Shown here: piece by piece, positions 1 to 8,246 of the stretch
Layout of the letters: every line of letters begins with the position of its first letter
Position numbering within the stretch: the stretch's first letter is position 1
From: Aquimarina sp. BL5
GTDB lineage: Bacteria; Bacteroidota; Bacteroidia; Flavobacteriales; Flavobacteriaceae
Assembly (NCBI RefSeq): GCF_003443675.1
Contig: NZ_CP031963.1
Location: forward strand, 5,804,501 to 5,868,500
Direction of reading: 5' to 3'
Length of the DNA stretch: 64,000 nt
The notes under the pieces: model-generated
The model's database searches: none
Seen by the model: only the letters and a program-made list of their open reading frames with translations
Told to the model about the DNA's origin: nothing
Made by a program: the position numbers and the translations under genes

Positions 1-44
1 AGTGTGTTTTTTATATGTTTTCATTGAACTCATTTTGATTTTTT

Positions 45-101
45 ATATCGAAAACGAAAATTAGGCGTTTTTTGCCTGATTGAATACTTTTTATTCGATA
101 T
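45..101 (-). terminator. possible hairpin after the T6SS cargo genes
   Basis: Two 8-base arms, ATATCGAA (45-52) and TTCGATAT (94-101), are perfect inverted repeats. A smaller AGGC/GCCT stem with a T-rich loop lies between them (63-76). The structure lies just past the end of the last leftward reading frame, so it may end the cargo transcript. There is no clean U-run, and no gene is visible from 1 to 108. Confidence 0.25.
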
Positions 102-108
102 CTTCATT

Positions 109-693
109 TTACATCATATCTGACAACATCAAGCGTTGGCCTTGTAGTTTTTTAGCACCTAGATAACGTTCATTACTTAAAATTACCACCCACCAATAGC
201 TTCACGTTCTTTTTGTTGGGCTGGGGTTGCTTCTGGAGTTTTTATAGCACTTGGATGTAATGGTTTTGGGAATCCTGCTGCTTTGCGACGGTCATAATAT
301 TGTTGGCGAAACTCATCAAAGGCATCTCCAGGAGGTAAGGGTCTGTTTTTATCCATATACCATACATAGAATGACCAAACACTTAATAATAAATTTTCTT
401 GCCAAGGATATTCTAAATCTTTATAAATTTTTGTTCTGAAAAAGAAGCTATAATTTGTTATTGCTAGATAACAAAAATCTGATCCAGTATTACCTTCCGT
501 GTCAAGAAGTCGCAACCTCTTAACTTTTATGTTTTTGAAATAAATTTTCTTTTTTAGTCTGAAAATTGATAGAGGAAATGATATTGTACCATTTGATCTA
601 TTCAATTCAATATAATAAGTCGAACTTACGATACTTCCATGGATTAAGTCCATAGTTTGCTTCAATCTTATGTTTAACTTTTTTGCCAAACAT
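109..693 (-). pseudogene. broken paralogue of the adjacent membrane protein (MDKNRPLPPGDAFD family)
   Basis: The longest open stretch (183-689) would need a TTG start. The preceding gene's stop overlaps an ATG at 691-693 (TAATG), which opens a different frame for 28 codons ending NPWKYRKFDLLY, then stops. The main frame takes up at YIELNRSNGT, which aligns with QYITLDRING of the neighbour, and carries the shared block YMDKNRPLPPGDAFD and then TPEATPAQQ. After that, a third frame down to 109 continues plausibly (YWWVVILSNERYLGAKK..., ending MLSDMM), where the neighbour has QYW. I read this as one gene with two frameshifts. The two transmembrane helices of the neighbour are missing. Function is unknown; an immunity role is only a guess from location. 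Confidence 0.55.
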
Positions 694-1682
694 TATTTTT
701 TGATATTAACAAACTGCATTTCAAAGTCTTCACTTTCTGGTGGTTCATGCAGACTTCCATCTTCATTTGTTTTAGCATATATAATGCGACCGTCATTAAA
801 AATAAATTTTACATATCGATTCGCAACTGGAATTTTTGTATTTGGTTCATAAAAAGTAGTTACTTCCCAATCTTCATGAATTTGAGGATCATACCATTCG
901 GATTCTTCTTCTCGTTCAAATTTTTCGGTGTATTGTTCGTCAGTCCAATATTGTTCTCGCTCTGCTTGCTGCGCTGGAGTTGCTTCTGGAGTTGGAATAT
1001 AACTCTTATATAATGGAGGCGGAAAACCTTCAGCTCTACGTCTTAGAAAATCTTTTTCCCTATACGGATCAAATGCATCTCCCGGAGGTAAAGGACGATT
1101 TTTATCCATATACCAGACGTAAAAAGACCAAATTTCATAGTAAGGTTCTATATGAGCACTAAGATATGTTCCTAAAAACTTATTATTAGGATATGCTACT
1201 GCAAGTTTCATGTCTATATTACCAGATGCCCCTCCAGTTCCTACCCAATATACTACAGCTTCATCAAATTTAATTGTAAATGGTTGCCCATATAATTTTC
1301 TTGGAAACATAAATAATCCATTTATTCGATCCAGTGTTATATATTGTTTTGATATTGTAAATGCATATATTAAAGATAGAATAAATACTAAAAAAAGTAT
1401 TGAATAAAAAACAATCCATGGAATTGTGAGAAAACTATTGTCAGGAGCAATAATAAACAATAAAATAAGTCCGAAAACAGATAGGATACCTCCTGCATAG
1501 GCTGAAAGAATTCTCATAGTATCGATAACAACTGTGCGGTCATCAATTTTTTCAAAAACTTCCCGTTTCTTATATTGTTTTAGAAATTTTTTATCAATTT
1601 TTTTGAAGGAATCTGTAATCTCAAATTTAAGATACGTATTTAACCCCTTTTTTATTTTCTTTTTTAATTTTTTAGAACTCAT
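693..1682 (-). CDS. membrane protein, putative T6SS immunity or cargo-associated protein
   Basis: I do not recognise a named family. The ATG at 1682 is chosen over an upstream GTG (1700) because GGAAGAAG lies just before it and the gene then starts 5 bases after the preceding stop. The basic N-terminus (about 50 residues) is followed by two hydrophobic helices (about residues 65-110). A soluble part then contains the block WSFYVWYMDKNRPLPPGDAF, which is repeated in the broken gene downstream, followed by TPEATPAQQ and an acidic, tyrosine-rich tail. Its position at the end of the effector array, next to decayed effector pieces, suggests a retained immunity gene. This is inference. Confidence 0.55.
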   Translation of the reverse strand: MSSKKLKKKIKKGLNTYLKFEITDSFKKIDKKFLKQYKKREVFEKIDDRTVVIDTMRILSAYAGGILSVFGLILLFIIAPDNSFLTIPWIVFYSILFLVFILSLIYAFTISKQYITLDRINGLFMFPRKLYGQPFTIKFDEAVVYWVGTGGASGNIDMKLAVAYPNNKFLGTYLSAHIEPYYEIWSFYVWYMDKNRPLPPGDAFDPYREKDFLRRRAEGFPPPLYKSYIPTPEATPAQQAEREQYWTDEQYTEKFEREEESEWYDPQIHEDWEVTTFYEPNTKIPVANRYVKFIFNDGRIIYAKTNEDGSLHEPPESEDFEMQFVNIKK

Positions 1683-1687
1683 TGGAT

Positions 1688-2250
1688 TTACTTCTTCCAC
1701 GCGTTTCCTGACTTAAGATTTTCTAATGTATTTACACGTACATTACTATGGTAGGTATGATTCATATTGGTAACGCTCATACTGCCAATGGTTTGGGGTT
1801 TTAGTTCGTTAATACCGCCAATAACACCTATATATCTTTCTGAACCATTATATCGATTTGGATAGTATTTACCTTCCCCAATATCTAAGTAAGATATAAC
1901 CAATACCTGGCTGTTTTTATTATCTCCAGCCAAATATTTATCCGGTATTTCAAAATTGATGACAGCCTGTGGTGGTTTTTCTTTGGTTCCTTTTTTACGA
2001 GTTACTGCTGTATCGATGTCTAATTTAATCCCTCCACCTTTGCGTACTCCTTGTTGGTAATAATATATTTCATAGGATAATTGGCTAGGGTCAGTAAAAA
2101 ACTGTCTAAAACTAATAGACGCAGTAAATTCTTTAATATCACCTTCTTTAATAGTGGTTCCAACAGAGTGTCTGCTATACGATTGGATATCTTCTTCTTT
2201 TTTGTAAAACTCCAATTCAGTATTTTATTATTCACTCGAAATAAATACAT
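1688..2250 (-). pseudogene. probable frameshifted cargo fragment
   Basis: The open frame 1688-2215 would have to begin at TTG. An ATG at 2248-2250 lies immediately after the upstream stop (TAGATG) in another frame, reading MYLFRVNNKILNWSFTKK. A run of six A then allows a shift into the long frame (KEEDIQSYSRHSVGTTIKEGD...). The best single gene therefore contains a one-base slip. The rest is a soluble, beta-rich-looking protein of about 175 residues ending LENLKSGNAWKK, with no signal peptide and no motif I can name. Between an immunity-like lipoprotein and a membrane protein, it may be another displaced effector tail. If TTG is really used, it could be intact. Confidence 0.4.
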
Positions 2251-2985
2251 CTAATCAGTTATCCCTATTATTTTACCTTCATTAGTTATCTTGAATTTTT
2301 CAATATCCGAAAAGTTTGCTTTTCCTTCTTCGTCTTCCATATAGTATCTAATTGAAATGTAATAATCTTCATCAATAAAAAATAGCTTGGTCTTTGCAAA
2401 AATGCCGTCACGATAACTATAATAAATATTCAGAGCATCTACAAGATTGCTCTTATTATCAAGAATAACTAAATCCTTTCTATTAGTAAAAATCATATTA
2501 CCGTCGTAATCTAAACTTGAGGATTTTCCTTCAAAAATTAATAGTTTTTTGTCGTTTACAATAGATAATTCTTTTACTAAATTAAAAAAGTTATATCCTC
2601 CTTCTGATTTTAGAAAAACTGAATCTTTGGAATTTTTAGAATCAGATAAATTAGGTTTGTAAAAAGAACTGAAATTTGTATCCTCAATAGTTTTAAAATG
2701 AATACTTGCAATACCATTGATGGTGTCATAATATTTGAGAATCTCTAATAGTAAAGAAGAATCTTTTGCAATTTTCCTTTCTATATCTTTCAATAACAAC
2801 TCTTTTTTTCCTATTGGGAGTTTTGTCATTAAAGTATCTTCTAGTAACCTATTTTGATCGCTATTAATAGCAATTGAATCATTTATAGTTGTGTTAACGT
2901 TTTTCTCATTGTATTTACAACTAAATAAAGAGTTAGTTACTAATAATATATATATTATAATTAAACCAAATTTGATTGTGTCCAT
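2251..2985 (-). CDS. lipoprotein, putative immunity protein of the displaced M15-like toxin
   Basis: Residues 1-23 form a lipoprotein signal ending in the lipobox LFSC, so the mature 220 or so residues should sit on a membrane in the periplasm. The family is not recognised. The gene is intact and starts 1-2 bases after the stop of the M15-like peptidase remnant. That is the usual arrangement of a T6SS effector and its immunity gene, and a periplasmic lipoprotein is the expected shape for protection from a cell-wall hydrolase. The effector is broken while this gene is open, which fits selection to keep immunity. Function is inferred from position and topology only. Confidence 0.55.
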   Translation of the reverse strand: MDTIKFGLIIIYILLVTNSLFSCKYNEKNVNTTINDSIAINSDQNRLLEDTLMTKLPIGKKELLLKDIERKIAKDSSLLLEILKYYDTINGIASIHFKTIEDTNFSSFYKPNLSDSKNSKDSVFLKSEGGYNFFNLVKELSIVNDKKLLIFEGKSSSLDYDGNMIFTNRKDLVILDNKSNLVDALNIYYSYRDGIFAKTKLFFIDEDYYISIRYYMEDEEGKANFSDIEKFKITNEGKIIGITD

Positions 2986-2986
2986 A

Positions 2987-4046
2987 TTATCTGTATTTTC
3001 CTACAAACTCTCCCGAATGAAGATGATTGTTGTGAAGTTTTCCTCCGTCACTGGCGTGATTAAAGGCTTTTTTGTTTTTACCTCTTAAAATTTCAGTAAA
3101 TCCAAAGTTATGTAATGCGTCAATAACTTTTTGATCTTTTGTGTTATTTCCAAGATAATTAGTATCTATACTTTGTCCATTTATATGTTTCACACTTGGA
3201 AAAGATGTTCCATCTTTTTCGCAACTACCACCAGATTTAATATTAGTATATTCAATTTCCGCTAGTACACCAATAAAACCAGCAAAGTGTTCTGGCCCAC
3301 AATATCTCCTTGCTGTTTTAGTAAAATTAAAGACAATTTTTTGATCTCCTATCGTTCTATTAAGTTGATCTGGCATTTTCACAATTAAAGCTTTTCCTGA
3401 TCCTTTTTCATAAGTTACTAATCTGTAATTAGTACCTTTTTGTGGATGATAAAACTTTCCATACGTCCTTATTGTTCCGTCAGGATAAGAGTATTTTTTC
3501 TGCTTGCAGCGTGAGAATATGTAACTATATTGTTTGCATCGTATCCAGATTCAACAGTGTGGGCTGTTACTTTATAATTAGATACACCCTGTTTTCTTTT
3601 ATCTATTTCGAATAGATCACAGGAGCATATATTATAAACATCACCATTTTTGTTATGATATCTGTATTTTACTTTCGTAAGAGCTTCAAAATTTAGTTTA
3701 CTAATATATCCATCATGATATATATGGATAGTATCAGGTGCAATTAGTTTTAGAGCTCCATTAAAATACTTTTTTATTGGTTCATTAGGGTTTTCAACAC
3801 TATCACATTGAGTAGTTAGCCAAAGAGCTGTAGTTTCTTTTTTAGAAATTTTGATCTCTTTTAGAGTATTTTCATATACCCAGTCTTAAGATACTTTATG
3901 ATCTGGTGATCCTCTATAAGGTTCTATTTGTATCGTTTTACCTTCTAACGCTTTATCAAAAACGATCGTTAATTTATTTTACTATTTATAACATCTGTTT
4001 TGGCATAAGTTATAACCTTATTTTGATACTTAAGTATTTTCCATAT
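2987..4046 (-). pseudogene. orphan effector C-terminus: M15-like (LAS) peptidase tail joined to effector homology
   Basis: Reading leftward from 4046, this segment begins directly after the immunity lipoprotein's stop, with no start of its own. The first 65 or so codons match the live M23 effector (about 5311-5525): TYAKTDVIN, LTIVFDKALEG, QIEPYRGSPD, ISKKETTALWLT. The tail then differs and ends in a peptidase-like domain. Its HINGQSID (H-x6-D) and HLH make the LAS metallopeptidase zinc signature (the M15/VanX/MepA type). I see three lesions: one base missing near 3980 (NSKNK), a TAA at 3886-3888, and a slip in an A-run near 3496. The last 131 codons (2987-3382) are open. This resembles the orphan CT modules of Rhs and CDI loci. 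Confidence 0.7.
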
Positions 4047-4610
4047 CTATCCATCAAAATTACCACAATCAATTCCTCCAAACTTAGAAATAATATTCTC
4101 ATTAGCAATGTATTTACTCATTCGAATTTCTTCGGTAACACTACTTCCATTAATTTCTATTTTATATAAAGAGAGATCATTTATAAACTTTGTAAGTGTC
4201 AGCTTAGTTAAGCTGTCATTTTTTAATTTAAGAATAAGTTTATTATCTTCAGATATAATATTTTCAATATCAATTTTTACCTTTATCTTTGGATCATAAT
4301 AATTACTAATAGCTAATTGATTTTTATTTACTTCTATTACACAAAGGTCGCTTGAATAACAAGCACCAGTAAAGTCTACCGAGTATTTTTTATAGGGATC
4401 ATTCTCTTTATCATCTTGATTTGATTCCATACCGATAAGTTTTTGACCTATAAGTTCTTCAATAGTAAAACTATTCTGATTATCCGCAATAGTTTCTTTA
4501 ATATTTTTATTTGTCTGCTGAACAATCACCTGACCATTGTTTAGATCAGGATGTTTATTGTTTTTACAGGAAAGAAATAATACTAATAATACTAAAACAA
4601 CTTTTTTCAT
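4047..4610 (-). CDS. lipoprotein, putative immunity protein of the M23 effector
   Basis: A short lipoprotein signal (MKKVVLVLLVLFLSC, lipobox LFLSC) is followed by about 170 hydrophilic residues. The mature protein ends FGGIDCGNFDG. The family is not recognised. It lies 9 bases after the M23 peptidase effector on the same strand, the standard position for cognate immunity. A membrane-anchored periplasmic protein is what would be needed to block a peptidoglycan hydrolase delivered by a neighbour. The orphan effector tail begins right after its stop. The role is inferred from position and lipobox; there is no sequence match to a known immunity family that I can see. Confidence 0.6.
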   Translation of the reverse strand: MKKVVLVLLVLFLSCKNNKHPDLNNGQVIVQQTNKNIKETIADNQNSFTIEELIGQKLIGMESNQDDKENDPYKKYSVDFTGACYSSDLCVIEVNKNQLAISNYYDPKIKVKIDIENIISEDNKLILKLKNDSLTKLTLTKFINDLSLYKIEINGSSVTEEIRMSKYIANENIISKFGGIDCGNFDG

Positions 4611-4619
4611 AATTATTCT

Positions 4620-6656
4620 TTATTTCATTAATCCTTCTTTCTTAGAGTTAATATACATTTTGTCTAAAAGAGTTAAAGGGTCAAATAAGTCTTTTCTTCT
4701 TTTAAAAGATCTTCCTGTAGAATAATTCGTAGATTTTGCGTAAAGCATATCACTATATTTAACATTAGGATCAGTTAATGGTCCACTTTCTTCGCCAGTA
4801 TACATCTCAATGTGTAACATTCCTCTTTTATCCGGAGAAGGTTGAACAATGTAGGTTTTTTTCTTACTGTTATATAATAATCCTATTTCGGCTATTGGTT
4901 GTCCTCTTTTCACCTTATCACCAACATTGACAAGAATATTACTTTTATTAACTTCTCCATATCTTACCGTTAATTTATGTCCTTTTTTATATTCAAAATC
5001 GTGTTCTATTTCAATAACCCAAGTATCTAAGTAGAAGTCTTTTTTTCGTTTAACAACTCCATCAAATATGGCATAAATAGGTTCTTTTACTTCATAATAT
5101 AAATCTCTTGCTGCGTGAATTCTCATCCCTGGATTTCTCTTGTATCCAAAGGTAGGAGCTTTTGTTTCGTGTAGACGATAGTTCCAAACTTTATAACTAT
5201 TATTTTTAAAACCATCTGGATGATTTAACGGAATACTTCTAAATGGAAACAACAAGCCAGGAGTTTCAAGTTTAAAATAACTCTTAAAATCCTTTTCTTT
5301 ATTTTCATATTGAGAAGTTAGCCATAGAGATGTTGTTTCTCGTTTAGAAATTTTGGGTTCAGGGGCTTTCTGTACTGTTGTTGTTCTTACAAATTTAGGG
5401 TTTATACTTAAATCAGGAGATCCTCTAAAAGGTTCTATTTGTACTTTTTTACCTTTTAAAGCTTCATCAAAAACAATAGTTAGTTTATTTTTCCCATCTA
5501 CAACTTCTGTCTTGGCATAGGTATAAAATCCTGGTTTACTTTTTGAGGTGATATAGGTGCTTTTTTTATCAGTTTTTGACTCGCCCTGTACATAAAAAGA
5601 CCAACGTATATTATTCTTATCTTCTTCGGTAGCCTTGTCTTTATGGCGATAGTTTTTATCATCTATATCTATATCCAGAATATATTCTATTGCCTTCCCT
5701 GCAATAGCAGTTTTAGGGGCATCTATATCCCCTGCAGGATATGTTTTGTTTTTTGCGTCTTTATCGAATTTTTGTATAGTGTCTTTTTCAGCGTCTCGAA
5801 CTGCTTTACTATCTTCAGCTTCTTTAATTGCTTTCTTACCTTCTTGGGTTTCATCTTCCCGTATATACAATGCTTCCTGCCAACCTTCAAAACTTTTATG
5901 AGCGTCTTCACCTTCAGTTTTGATTTTATCTTCTTTAGGGCGTAATTGTATTTTTTTGATCCCTACTTCGATCTTGTTTTCATTTTCTTCTTTATATAAA
6001 AATAAATTTCCATCTTCTTTATTTCCGCTTTCTTCTTTTACATCAATCTCAATCCAATCACTAACTTCTGTTTCTGTAGTAGTATCCTCTTTTTTTGCAA
6101 ATACTAACACAGGAAGTATATCGTCTTTGGTCTTGAGTAATTTAAGATCACTTTCTTTTTCATGAATCTTAAGTTTTACTTTTTTGTCTTTAAGATTTTT
6201 GGTCTCTGTAATGAGATATACCTGATATCCCATAGGAGCAGAAGTAATTTTTTTATAATATGTTTTTGTTTCTTTTTTATATTGATCAAAAGTTAGGGTG
6301 CTATCTTTTGCATGACTTTGCAAAGGCCATTTTTTACCTGTTTCCTTTTCATTAATAACTTTGGTAATATCTGCGAGCTTTACTTCCTTATGTTGTGATG
6401 ATATTTCATCATTGATACTTTTATGGATAGCCTTGGCTACATTGGATCGTTTCGTTTTGCTATCTGTACTCGTTAATTTATCAAAAGTGTATTGGTACGT
6501 GCCATCTTTTAGAGATTCCTCTTTTACCGTTTTTTCTGCAAAATATGCCTCTAAGATTTCAGCTTCGTCGCCTATGATGGTCAGTGTTTCTTCTTCTTCA
6601 TAAAATGTCCTGCCGGCCACCTGGATTTCCATAACTAATTCCCGTTCTCTGCTCAT
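4620..6656 (-). CDS. T6SS cargo effector with C-terminal M23 peptidase
   Basis: A 678-residue protein without a signal peptide, as expected for T6SS cargo. Residues 1-370 are lysine/glutamate-rich with beta-rich stretches. A segment at about 375-450 (TYAKTEVV ... PFRGSP ... LWLTSQ) is the part shared with the displaced tail downstream. The C-terminal 200 or so residues are an M23 (lysostaphin-type) endopeptidase: HAARD (H514, D518) and MLHIEMY (H615) supply the three zinc ligands. The first His of the usual HxH is Met here. The predicted target is peptidoglycan cross-links in the periplasm. It follows the PAAR-like gene by 4 bases, so the PAAR protein probably carries it, and a lipoprotein follows for immunity. 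An ATG at residue 9 is an alternative start. Confidence 0.8.
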   Translation of the reverse strand: MSRERELVMEIQVAGRTFYEEEETLTIIGDEAEILEAYFAEKTVKEESLKDGTYQYTFDKLTSTDSKTKRSNVAKAIHKSINDEISSQHKEVKLADITKVINEKETGKKWPLQSHAKDSTLTFDQYKKETKTYYKKITSAPMGYQVYLITETKNLKDKKVKLKIHEKESDLKLLKTKDDILPVLVFAKKEDTTTETEVSDWIEIDVKEESGNKEDGNLFLYKEENENKIEVGIKKIQLRPKEDKIKTEGEDAHKSFEGWQEALYIREDETQEGKKAIKEAEDSKAVRDAEKDTIQKFDKDAKNKTYPAGDIDAPKTAIAGKAIEYILDIDIDDKNYRHKDKATEEDKNNIRWSFYVQGESKTDKKSTYITSKSKPGFYTYAKTEVVDGKNKLTIVFDEALKGKKVQIEPFRGSPDLSINPKFVRTTTVQKAPEPKISKRETTSLWLTSQYENKEKDFKSYFKLETPGLLFPFRSIPLNHPDGFKNNSYKVWNYRLHETKAPTFGYKRNPGMRIHAARDLYYEVKEPIYAIFDGVVKRKKDFYLDTWVIEIEHDFEYKKGHKLTVRYGEVNKSNILVNVGDKVKRGQPIAEIGLLYNSKKKTYIVQPSPDKRGMLHIEMYTGEESGPLTDPNVKYSDMLYAKSTNYSTGRSFKRRKDLFDPLTLLDKMYINSKKEGLMK

Positions 6657-6660
6657 AGTG

Positions 6661-7335
6661 CTATTCTTTATTCCAGTCTTCTTGGGTTTCTAAAAGGCTT
6701 AATTCTGCTGTACCATCTTCGAGTATGTTACCTGAGTAGGTAAGGGAGTTTTGTTGTCCATCTATCTTATTATCTCCGGTATCTTTTACTTTAATAGATA
6801 TAGACTGTCCTGGATCAACATTTTCTGTTCTAATAAACATGGTTGCTTTCTCACCATATTTAATTTCGCCAATCTTTTCTTTACCTTCTTCGTCCATCCA
6901 ATAGCTTTCTACTACTTTGGGGGCTTTGTCATTACCCATCATTGCACCGGGAATGGTCATGGCGATTTCTTTAAACTTTTCACTGGTACTTCCAGCGGTA
7001 TTGATTTGCATAGGTTGCATGATGGTTATTTTACCACCAGTAGCACACATACATTCAGAATCTTCGTATAAGAATTTTTTACTACCTCCTAAGGTGGATG
7101 TTTTCGTAGTTTTTGTCCATTTTTGTAAAGCAGGCATACACGGTAAATATCCGCCACTGGTCGGTTTTAGCTTACACTGACCAAAAGTTGCAGGCACCTG
7201 ATTGTCCATATCTGTGGCTTTAAACTTACCTTGGATTTTGACTTTTTGATTTTGTGTTACTAAAAGTTTGGCAGGCACAAATCCCTGATTACATTCTAGT
7301 AACGCCCCGTCTAATACATATATTTTACTACTCAT
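6661..7335 (-). CDS. PAAR-like spike-tip protein (DUF4280)
   Basis: Residues 1-115 match the DUF4280 PAAR-like fold: repeated short beta elements (VLDGALLECNQG, FGQCKLKP, CMPALQKW, SECMCATGGKITI) with conserved Cys residues. Such proteins cap the VgrG trimer and sharpen the T6SS needle. The remaining 100 or so residues form a beta-rich extension (KYGEKATMFIRTENVDPGQS) that may dock cargo. The start overlaps the end of the upstream 295-aa gene by 8 bases, and the M23 effector begins 4 bases after the stop. Spike tip and cargo are therefore probably translationally linked and loaded together. Confidence 0.8.
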   Translation of the reverse strand: MSSKIYVLDGALLECNQGFVPAKLLVTQNQKVKIQGKFKATDMDNQVPATFGQCKLKPTSGGYLPCMPALQKWTKTTKTSTLGGSKKFLYEDSECMCATGGKITIMQPMQINTAGSTSEKFKEIAMTIPGAMMGNDKAPKVVESYWMDEEGKEKIGEIKYGEKATMFIRTENVDPGQSISIKVKDTGDNKIDGQQNSLTYSGNILEDGTAELSLLETQEDWNKE

Positions 7336-8215
7336 CTTTTTCTAAATTAAAGGTTACAGTAGTCGCCTTTTTGTATAAATTCTTTACCTCAAAGGAGTAT
7401 TCCAACGTTCCTTTTGTAACTAATCCAAACTCCGGTTTTACTTTATAGGTTCCTTTATAATCAAAATCAAGCGTGTGTTTATCACCTGGATTCGTTGGTA
7501 ATTTGCCTAAAAACCCGTTAAGCTTAGCTAATGGAAACTTTTTATGATCAATATCCATTTCTGCATCTGATGTAATCGTTACTTTAGTGAAACCTATATC
7601 TTGCTTGGTAATTTTTTTTTGTTCTATAATTGGGATATTAATTGTACCTAATGCATTTGCCACAACTTTCGGTTGTTCAATAGCCCTTTTGTTTTCAAAT
7701 TCTCTATAAAAAATATTCGAAAAGAAAAACTGATAAAAGTTATCTTCTAAAAATACTTGTTGAATATTATCTTCTTGTAATTGCCAGTCAAAGTCGCTAA
7801 TCATTTTTAACAGATCCGGAAATTCTTCTAAGAGCTCTGTTTTAATGTCTTTCCATTTTTGCCTTATTTCTTGAGTATTAACTATTCTATTTAGCTTAAA
7901 ACTTTTATCAGCTCTAAATTCCAACACATCATTAATAGTTGCTACCCTTAGCGCGATTTTTTCAGCTTTGTTTACATTACGGATAATGCTAAACTTTTCA
8001 TTTAGTAGAAATCGTTTTTTAACTTCTATTCTATAGCTTAATAATCCTTCTTGATCCATACCGTAAAAAGTAAGGTCAAATTCGATTCCAACTGCCGAAT
8101 GAGATTTGTTTTTCCCCTGTTCTATACGATTTATTACCTCTGCTGTATAGGTACGCGTAACCCGCTCTCCGTTGAGTTTGATGGTTTGGGTGATATGAGA
8201 TAGGGCGCGTTGCAT
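7328..8215 (-). CDS. unknown T6SS-linked protein, possible adaptor or chaperone
   Basis: A 295-residue protein with no signal peptide, membrane helix or motif I can name. The first half is charged with aromatic patches (EFPDLLKMISDFDWQLQ). The last 100 residues look beta-rich (FTKVTITSDAEMDIDHKKFP ... GTYKVKPEFGLVTKG). It is wedged between the lipase/immunity pair and the PAAR-like gene and overlaps the latter by 8 bases. In T6SS loci, genes just before a PAAR-effector pair often encode adaptors that mount cargo on VgrG. That role is inferred from position alone; it could also be a structural accessory of the spike. Confidence 0.5.
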   Translation of the reverse strand: MQRALSHITQTIKLNGERVTRTYTAEVINRIEQGKNKSHSAVGIEFDLTFYGMDQEGLLSYRIEVKKRFLLNEKFSIIRNVNKAEKIALRVATINDVLEFRADKSFKLNRIVNTQEIRQKWKDIKTELLEEFPDLLKMISDFDWQLQEDNIQQVFLEDNFYQFFFSNIFYREFENKRAIEQPKVVANALGTINIPIIEQKKITKQDIGFTKVTITSDAEMDIDHKKFPLAKLNGFLGKLPTNPGDKHTLDFDYKGTYKVKPEFGLVTKGTLEYSFEVKNLYKKATTVTFNLEKDE

Positions 8216-8246
8216 TGTTTTTATAAAATTCTGTTAATTAGAAGTT

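Noticed and set aside
5643..6603. Plus-strand open frames within the M23 effector gene
   Set aside because: They are antisense shadows of the lysine/glutamate-rich coding strand; translations are Phe/Ser-rich and without recognisable features.
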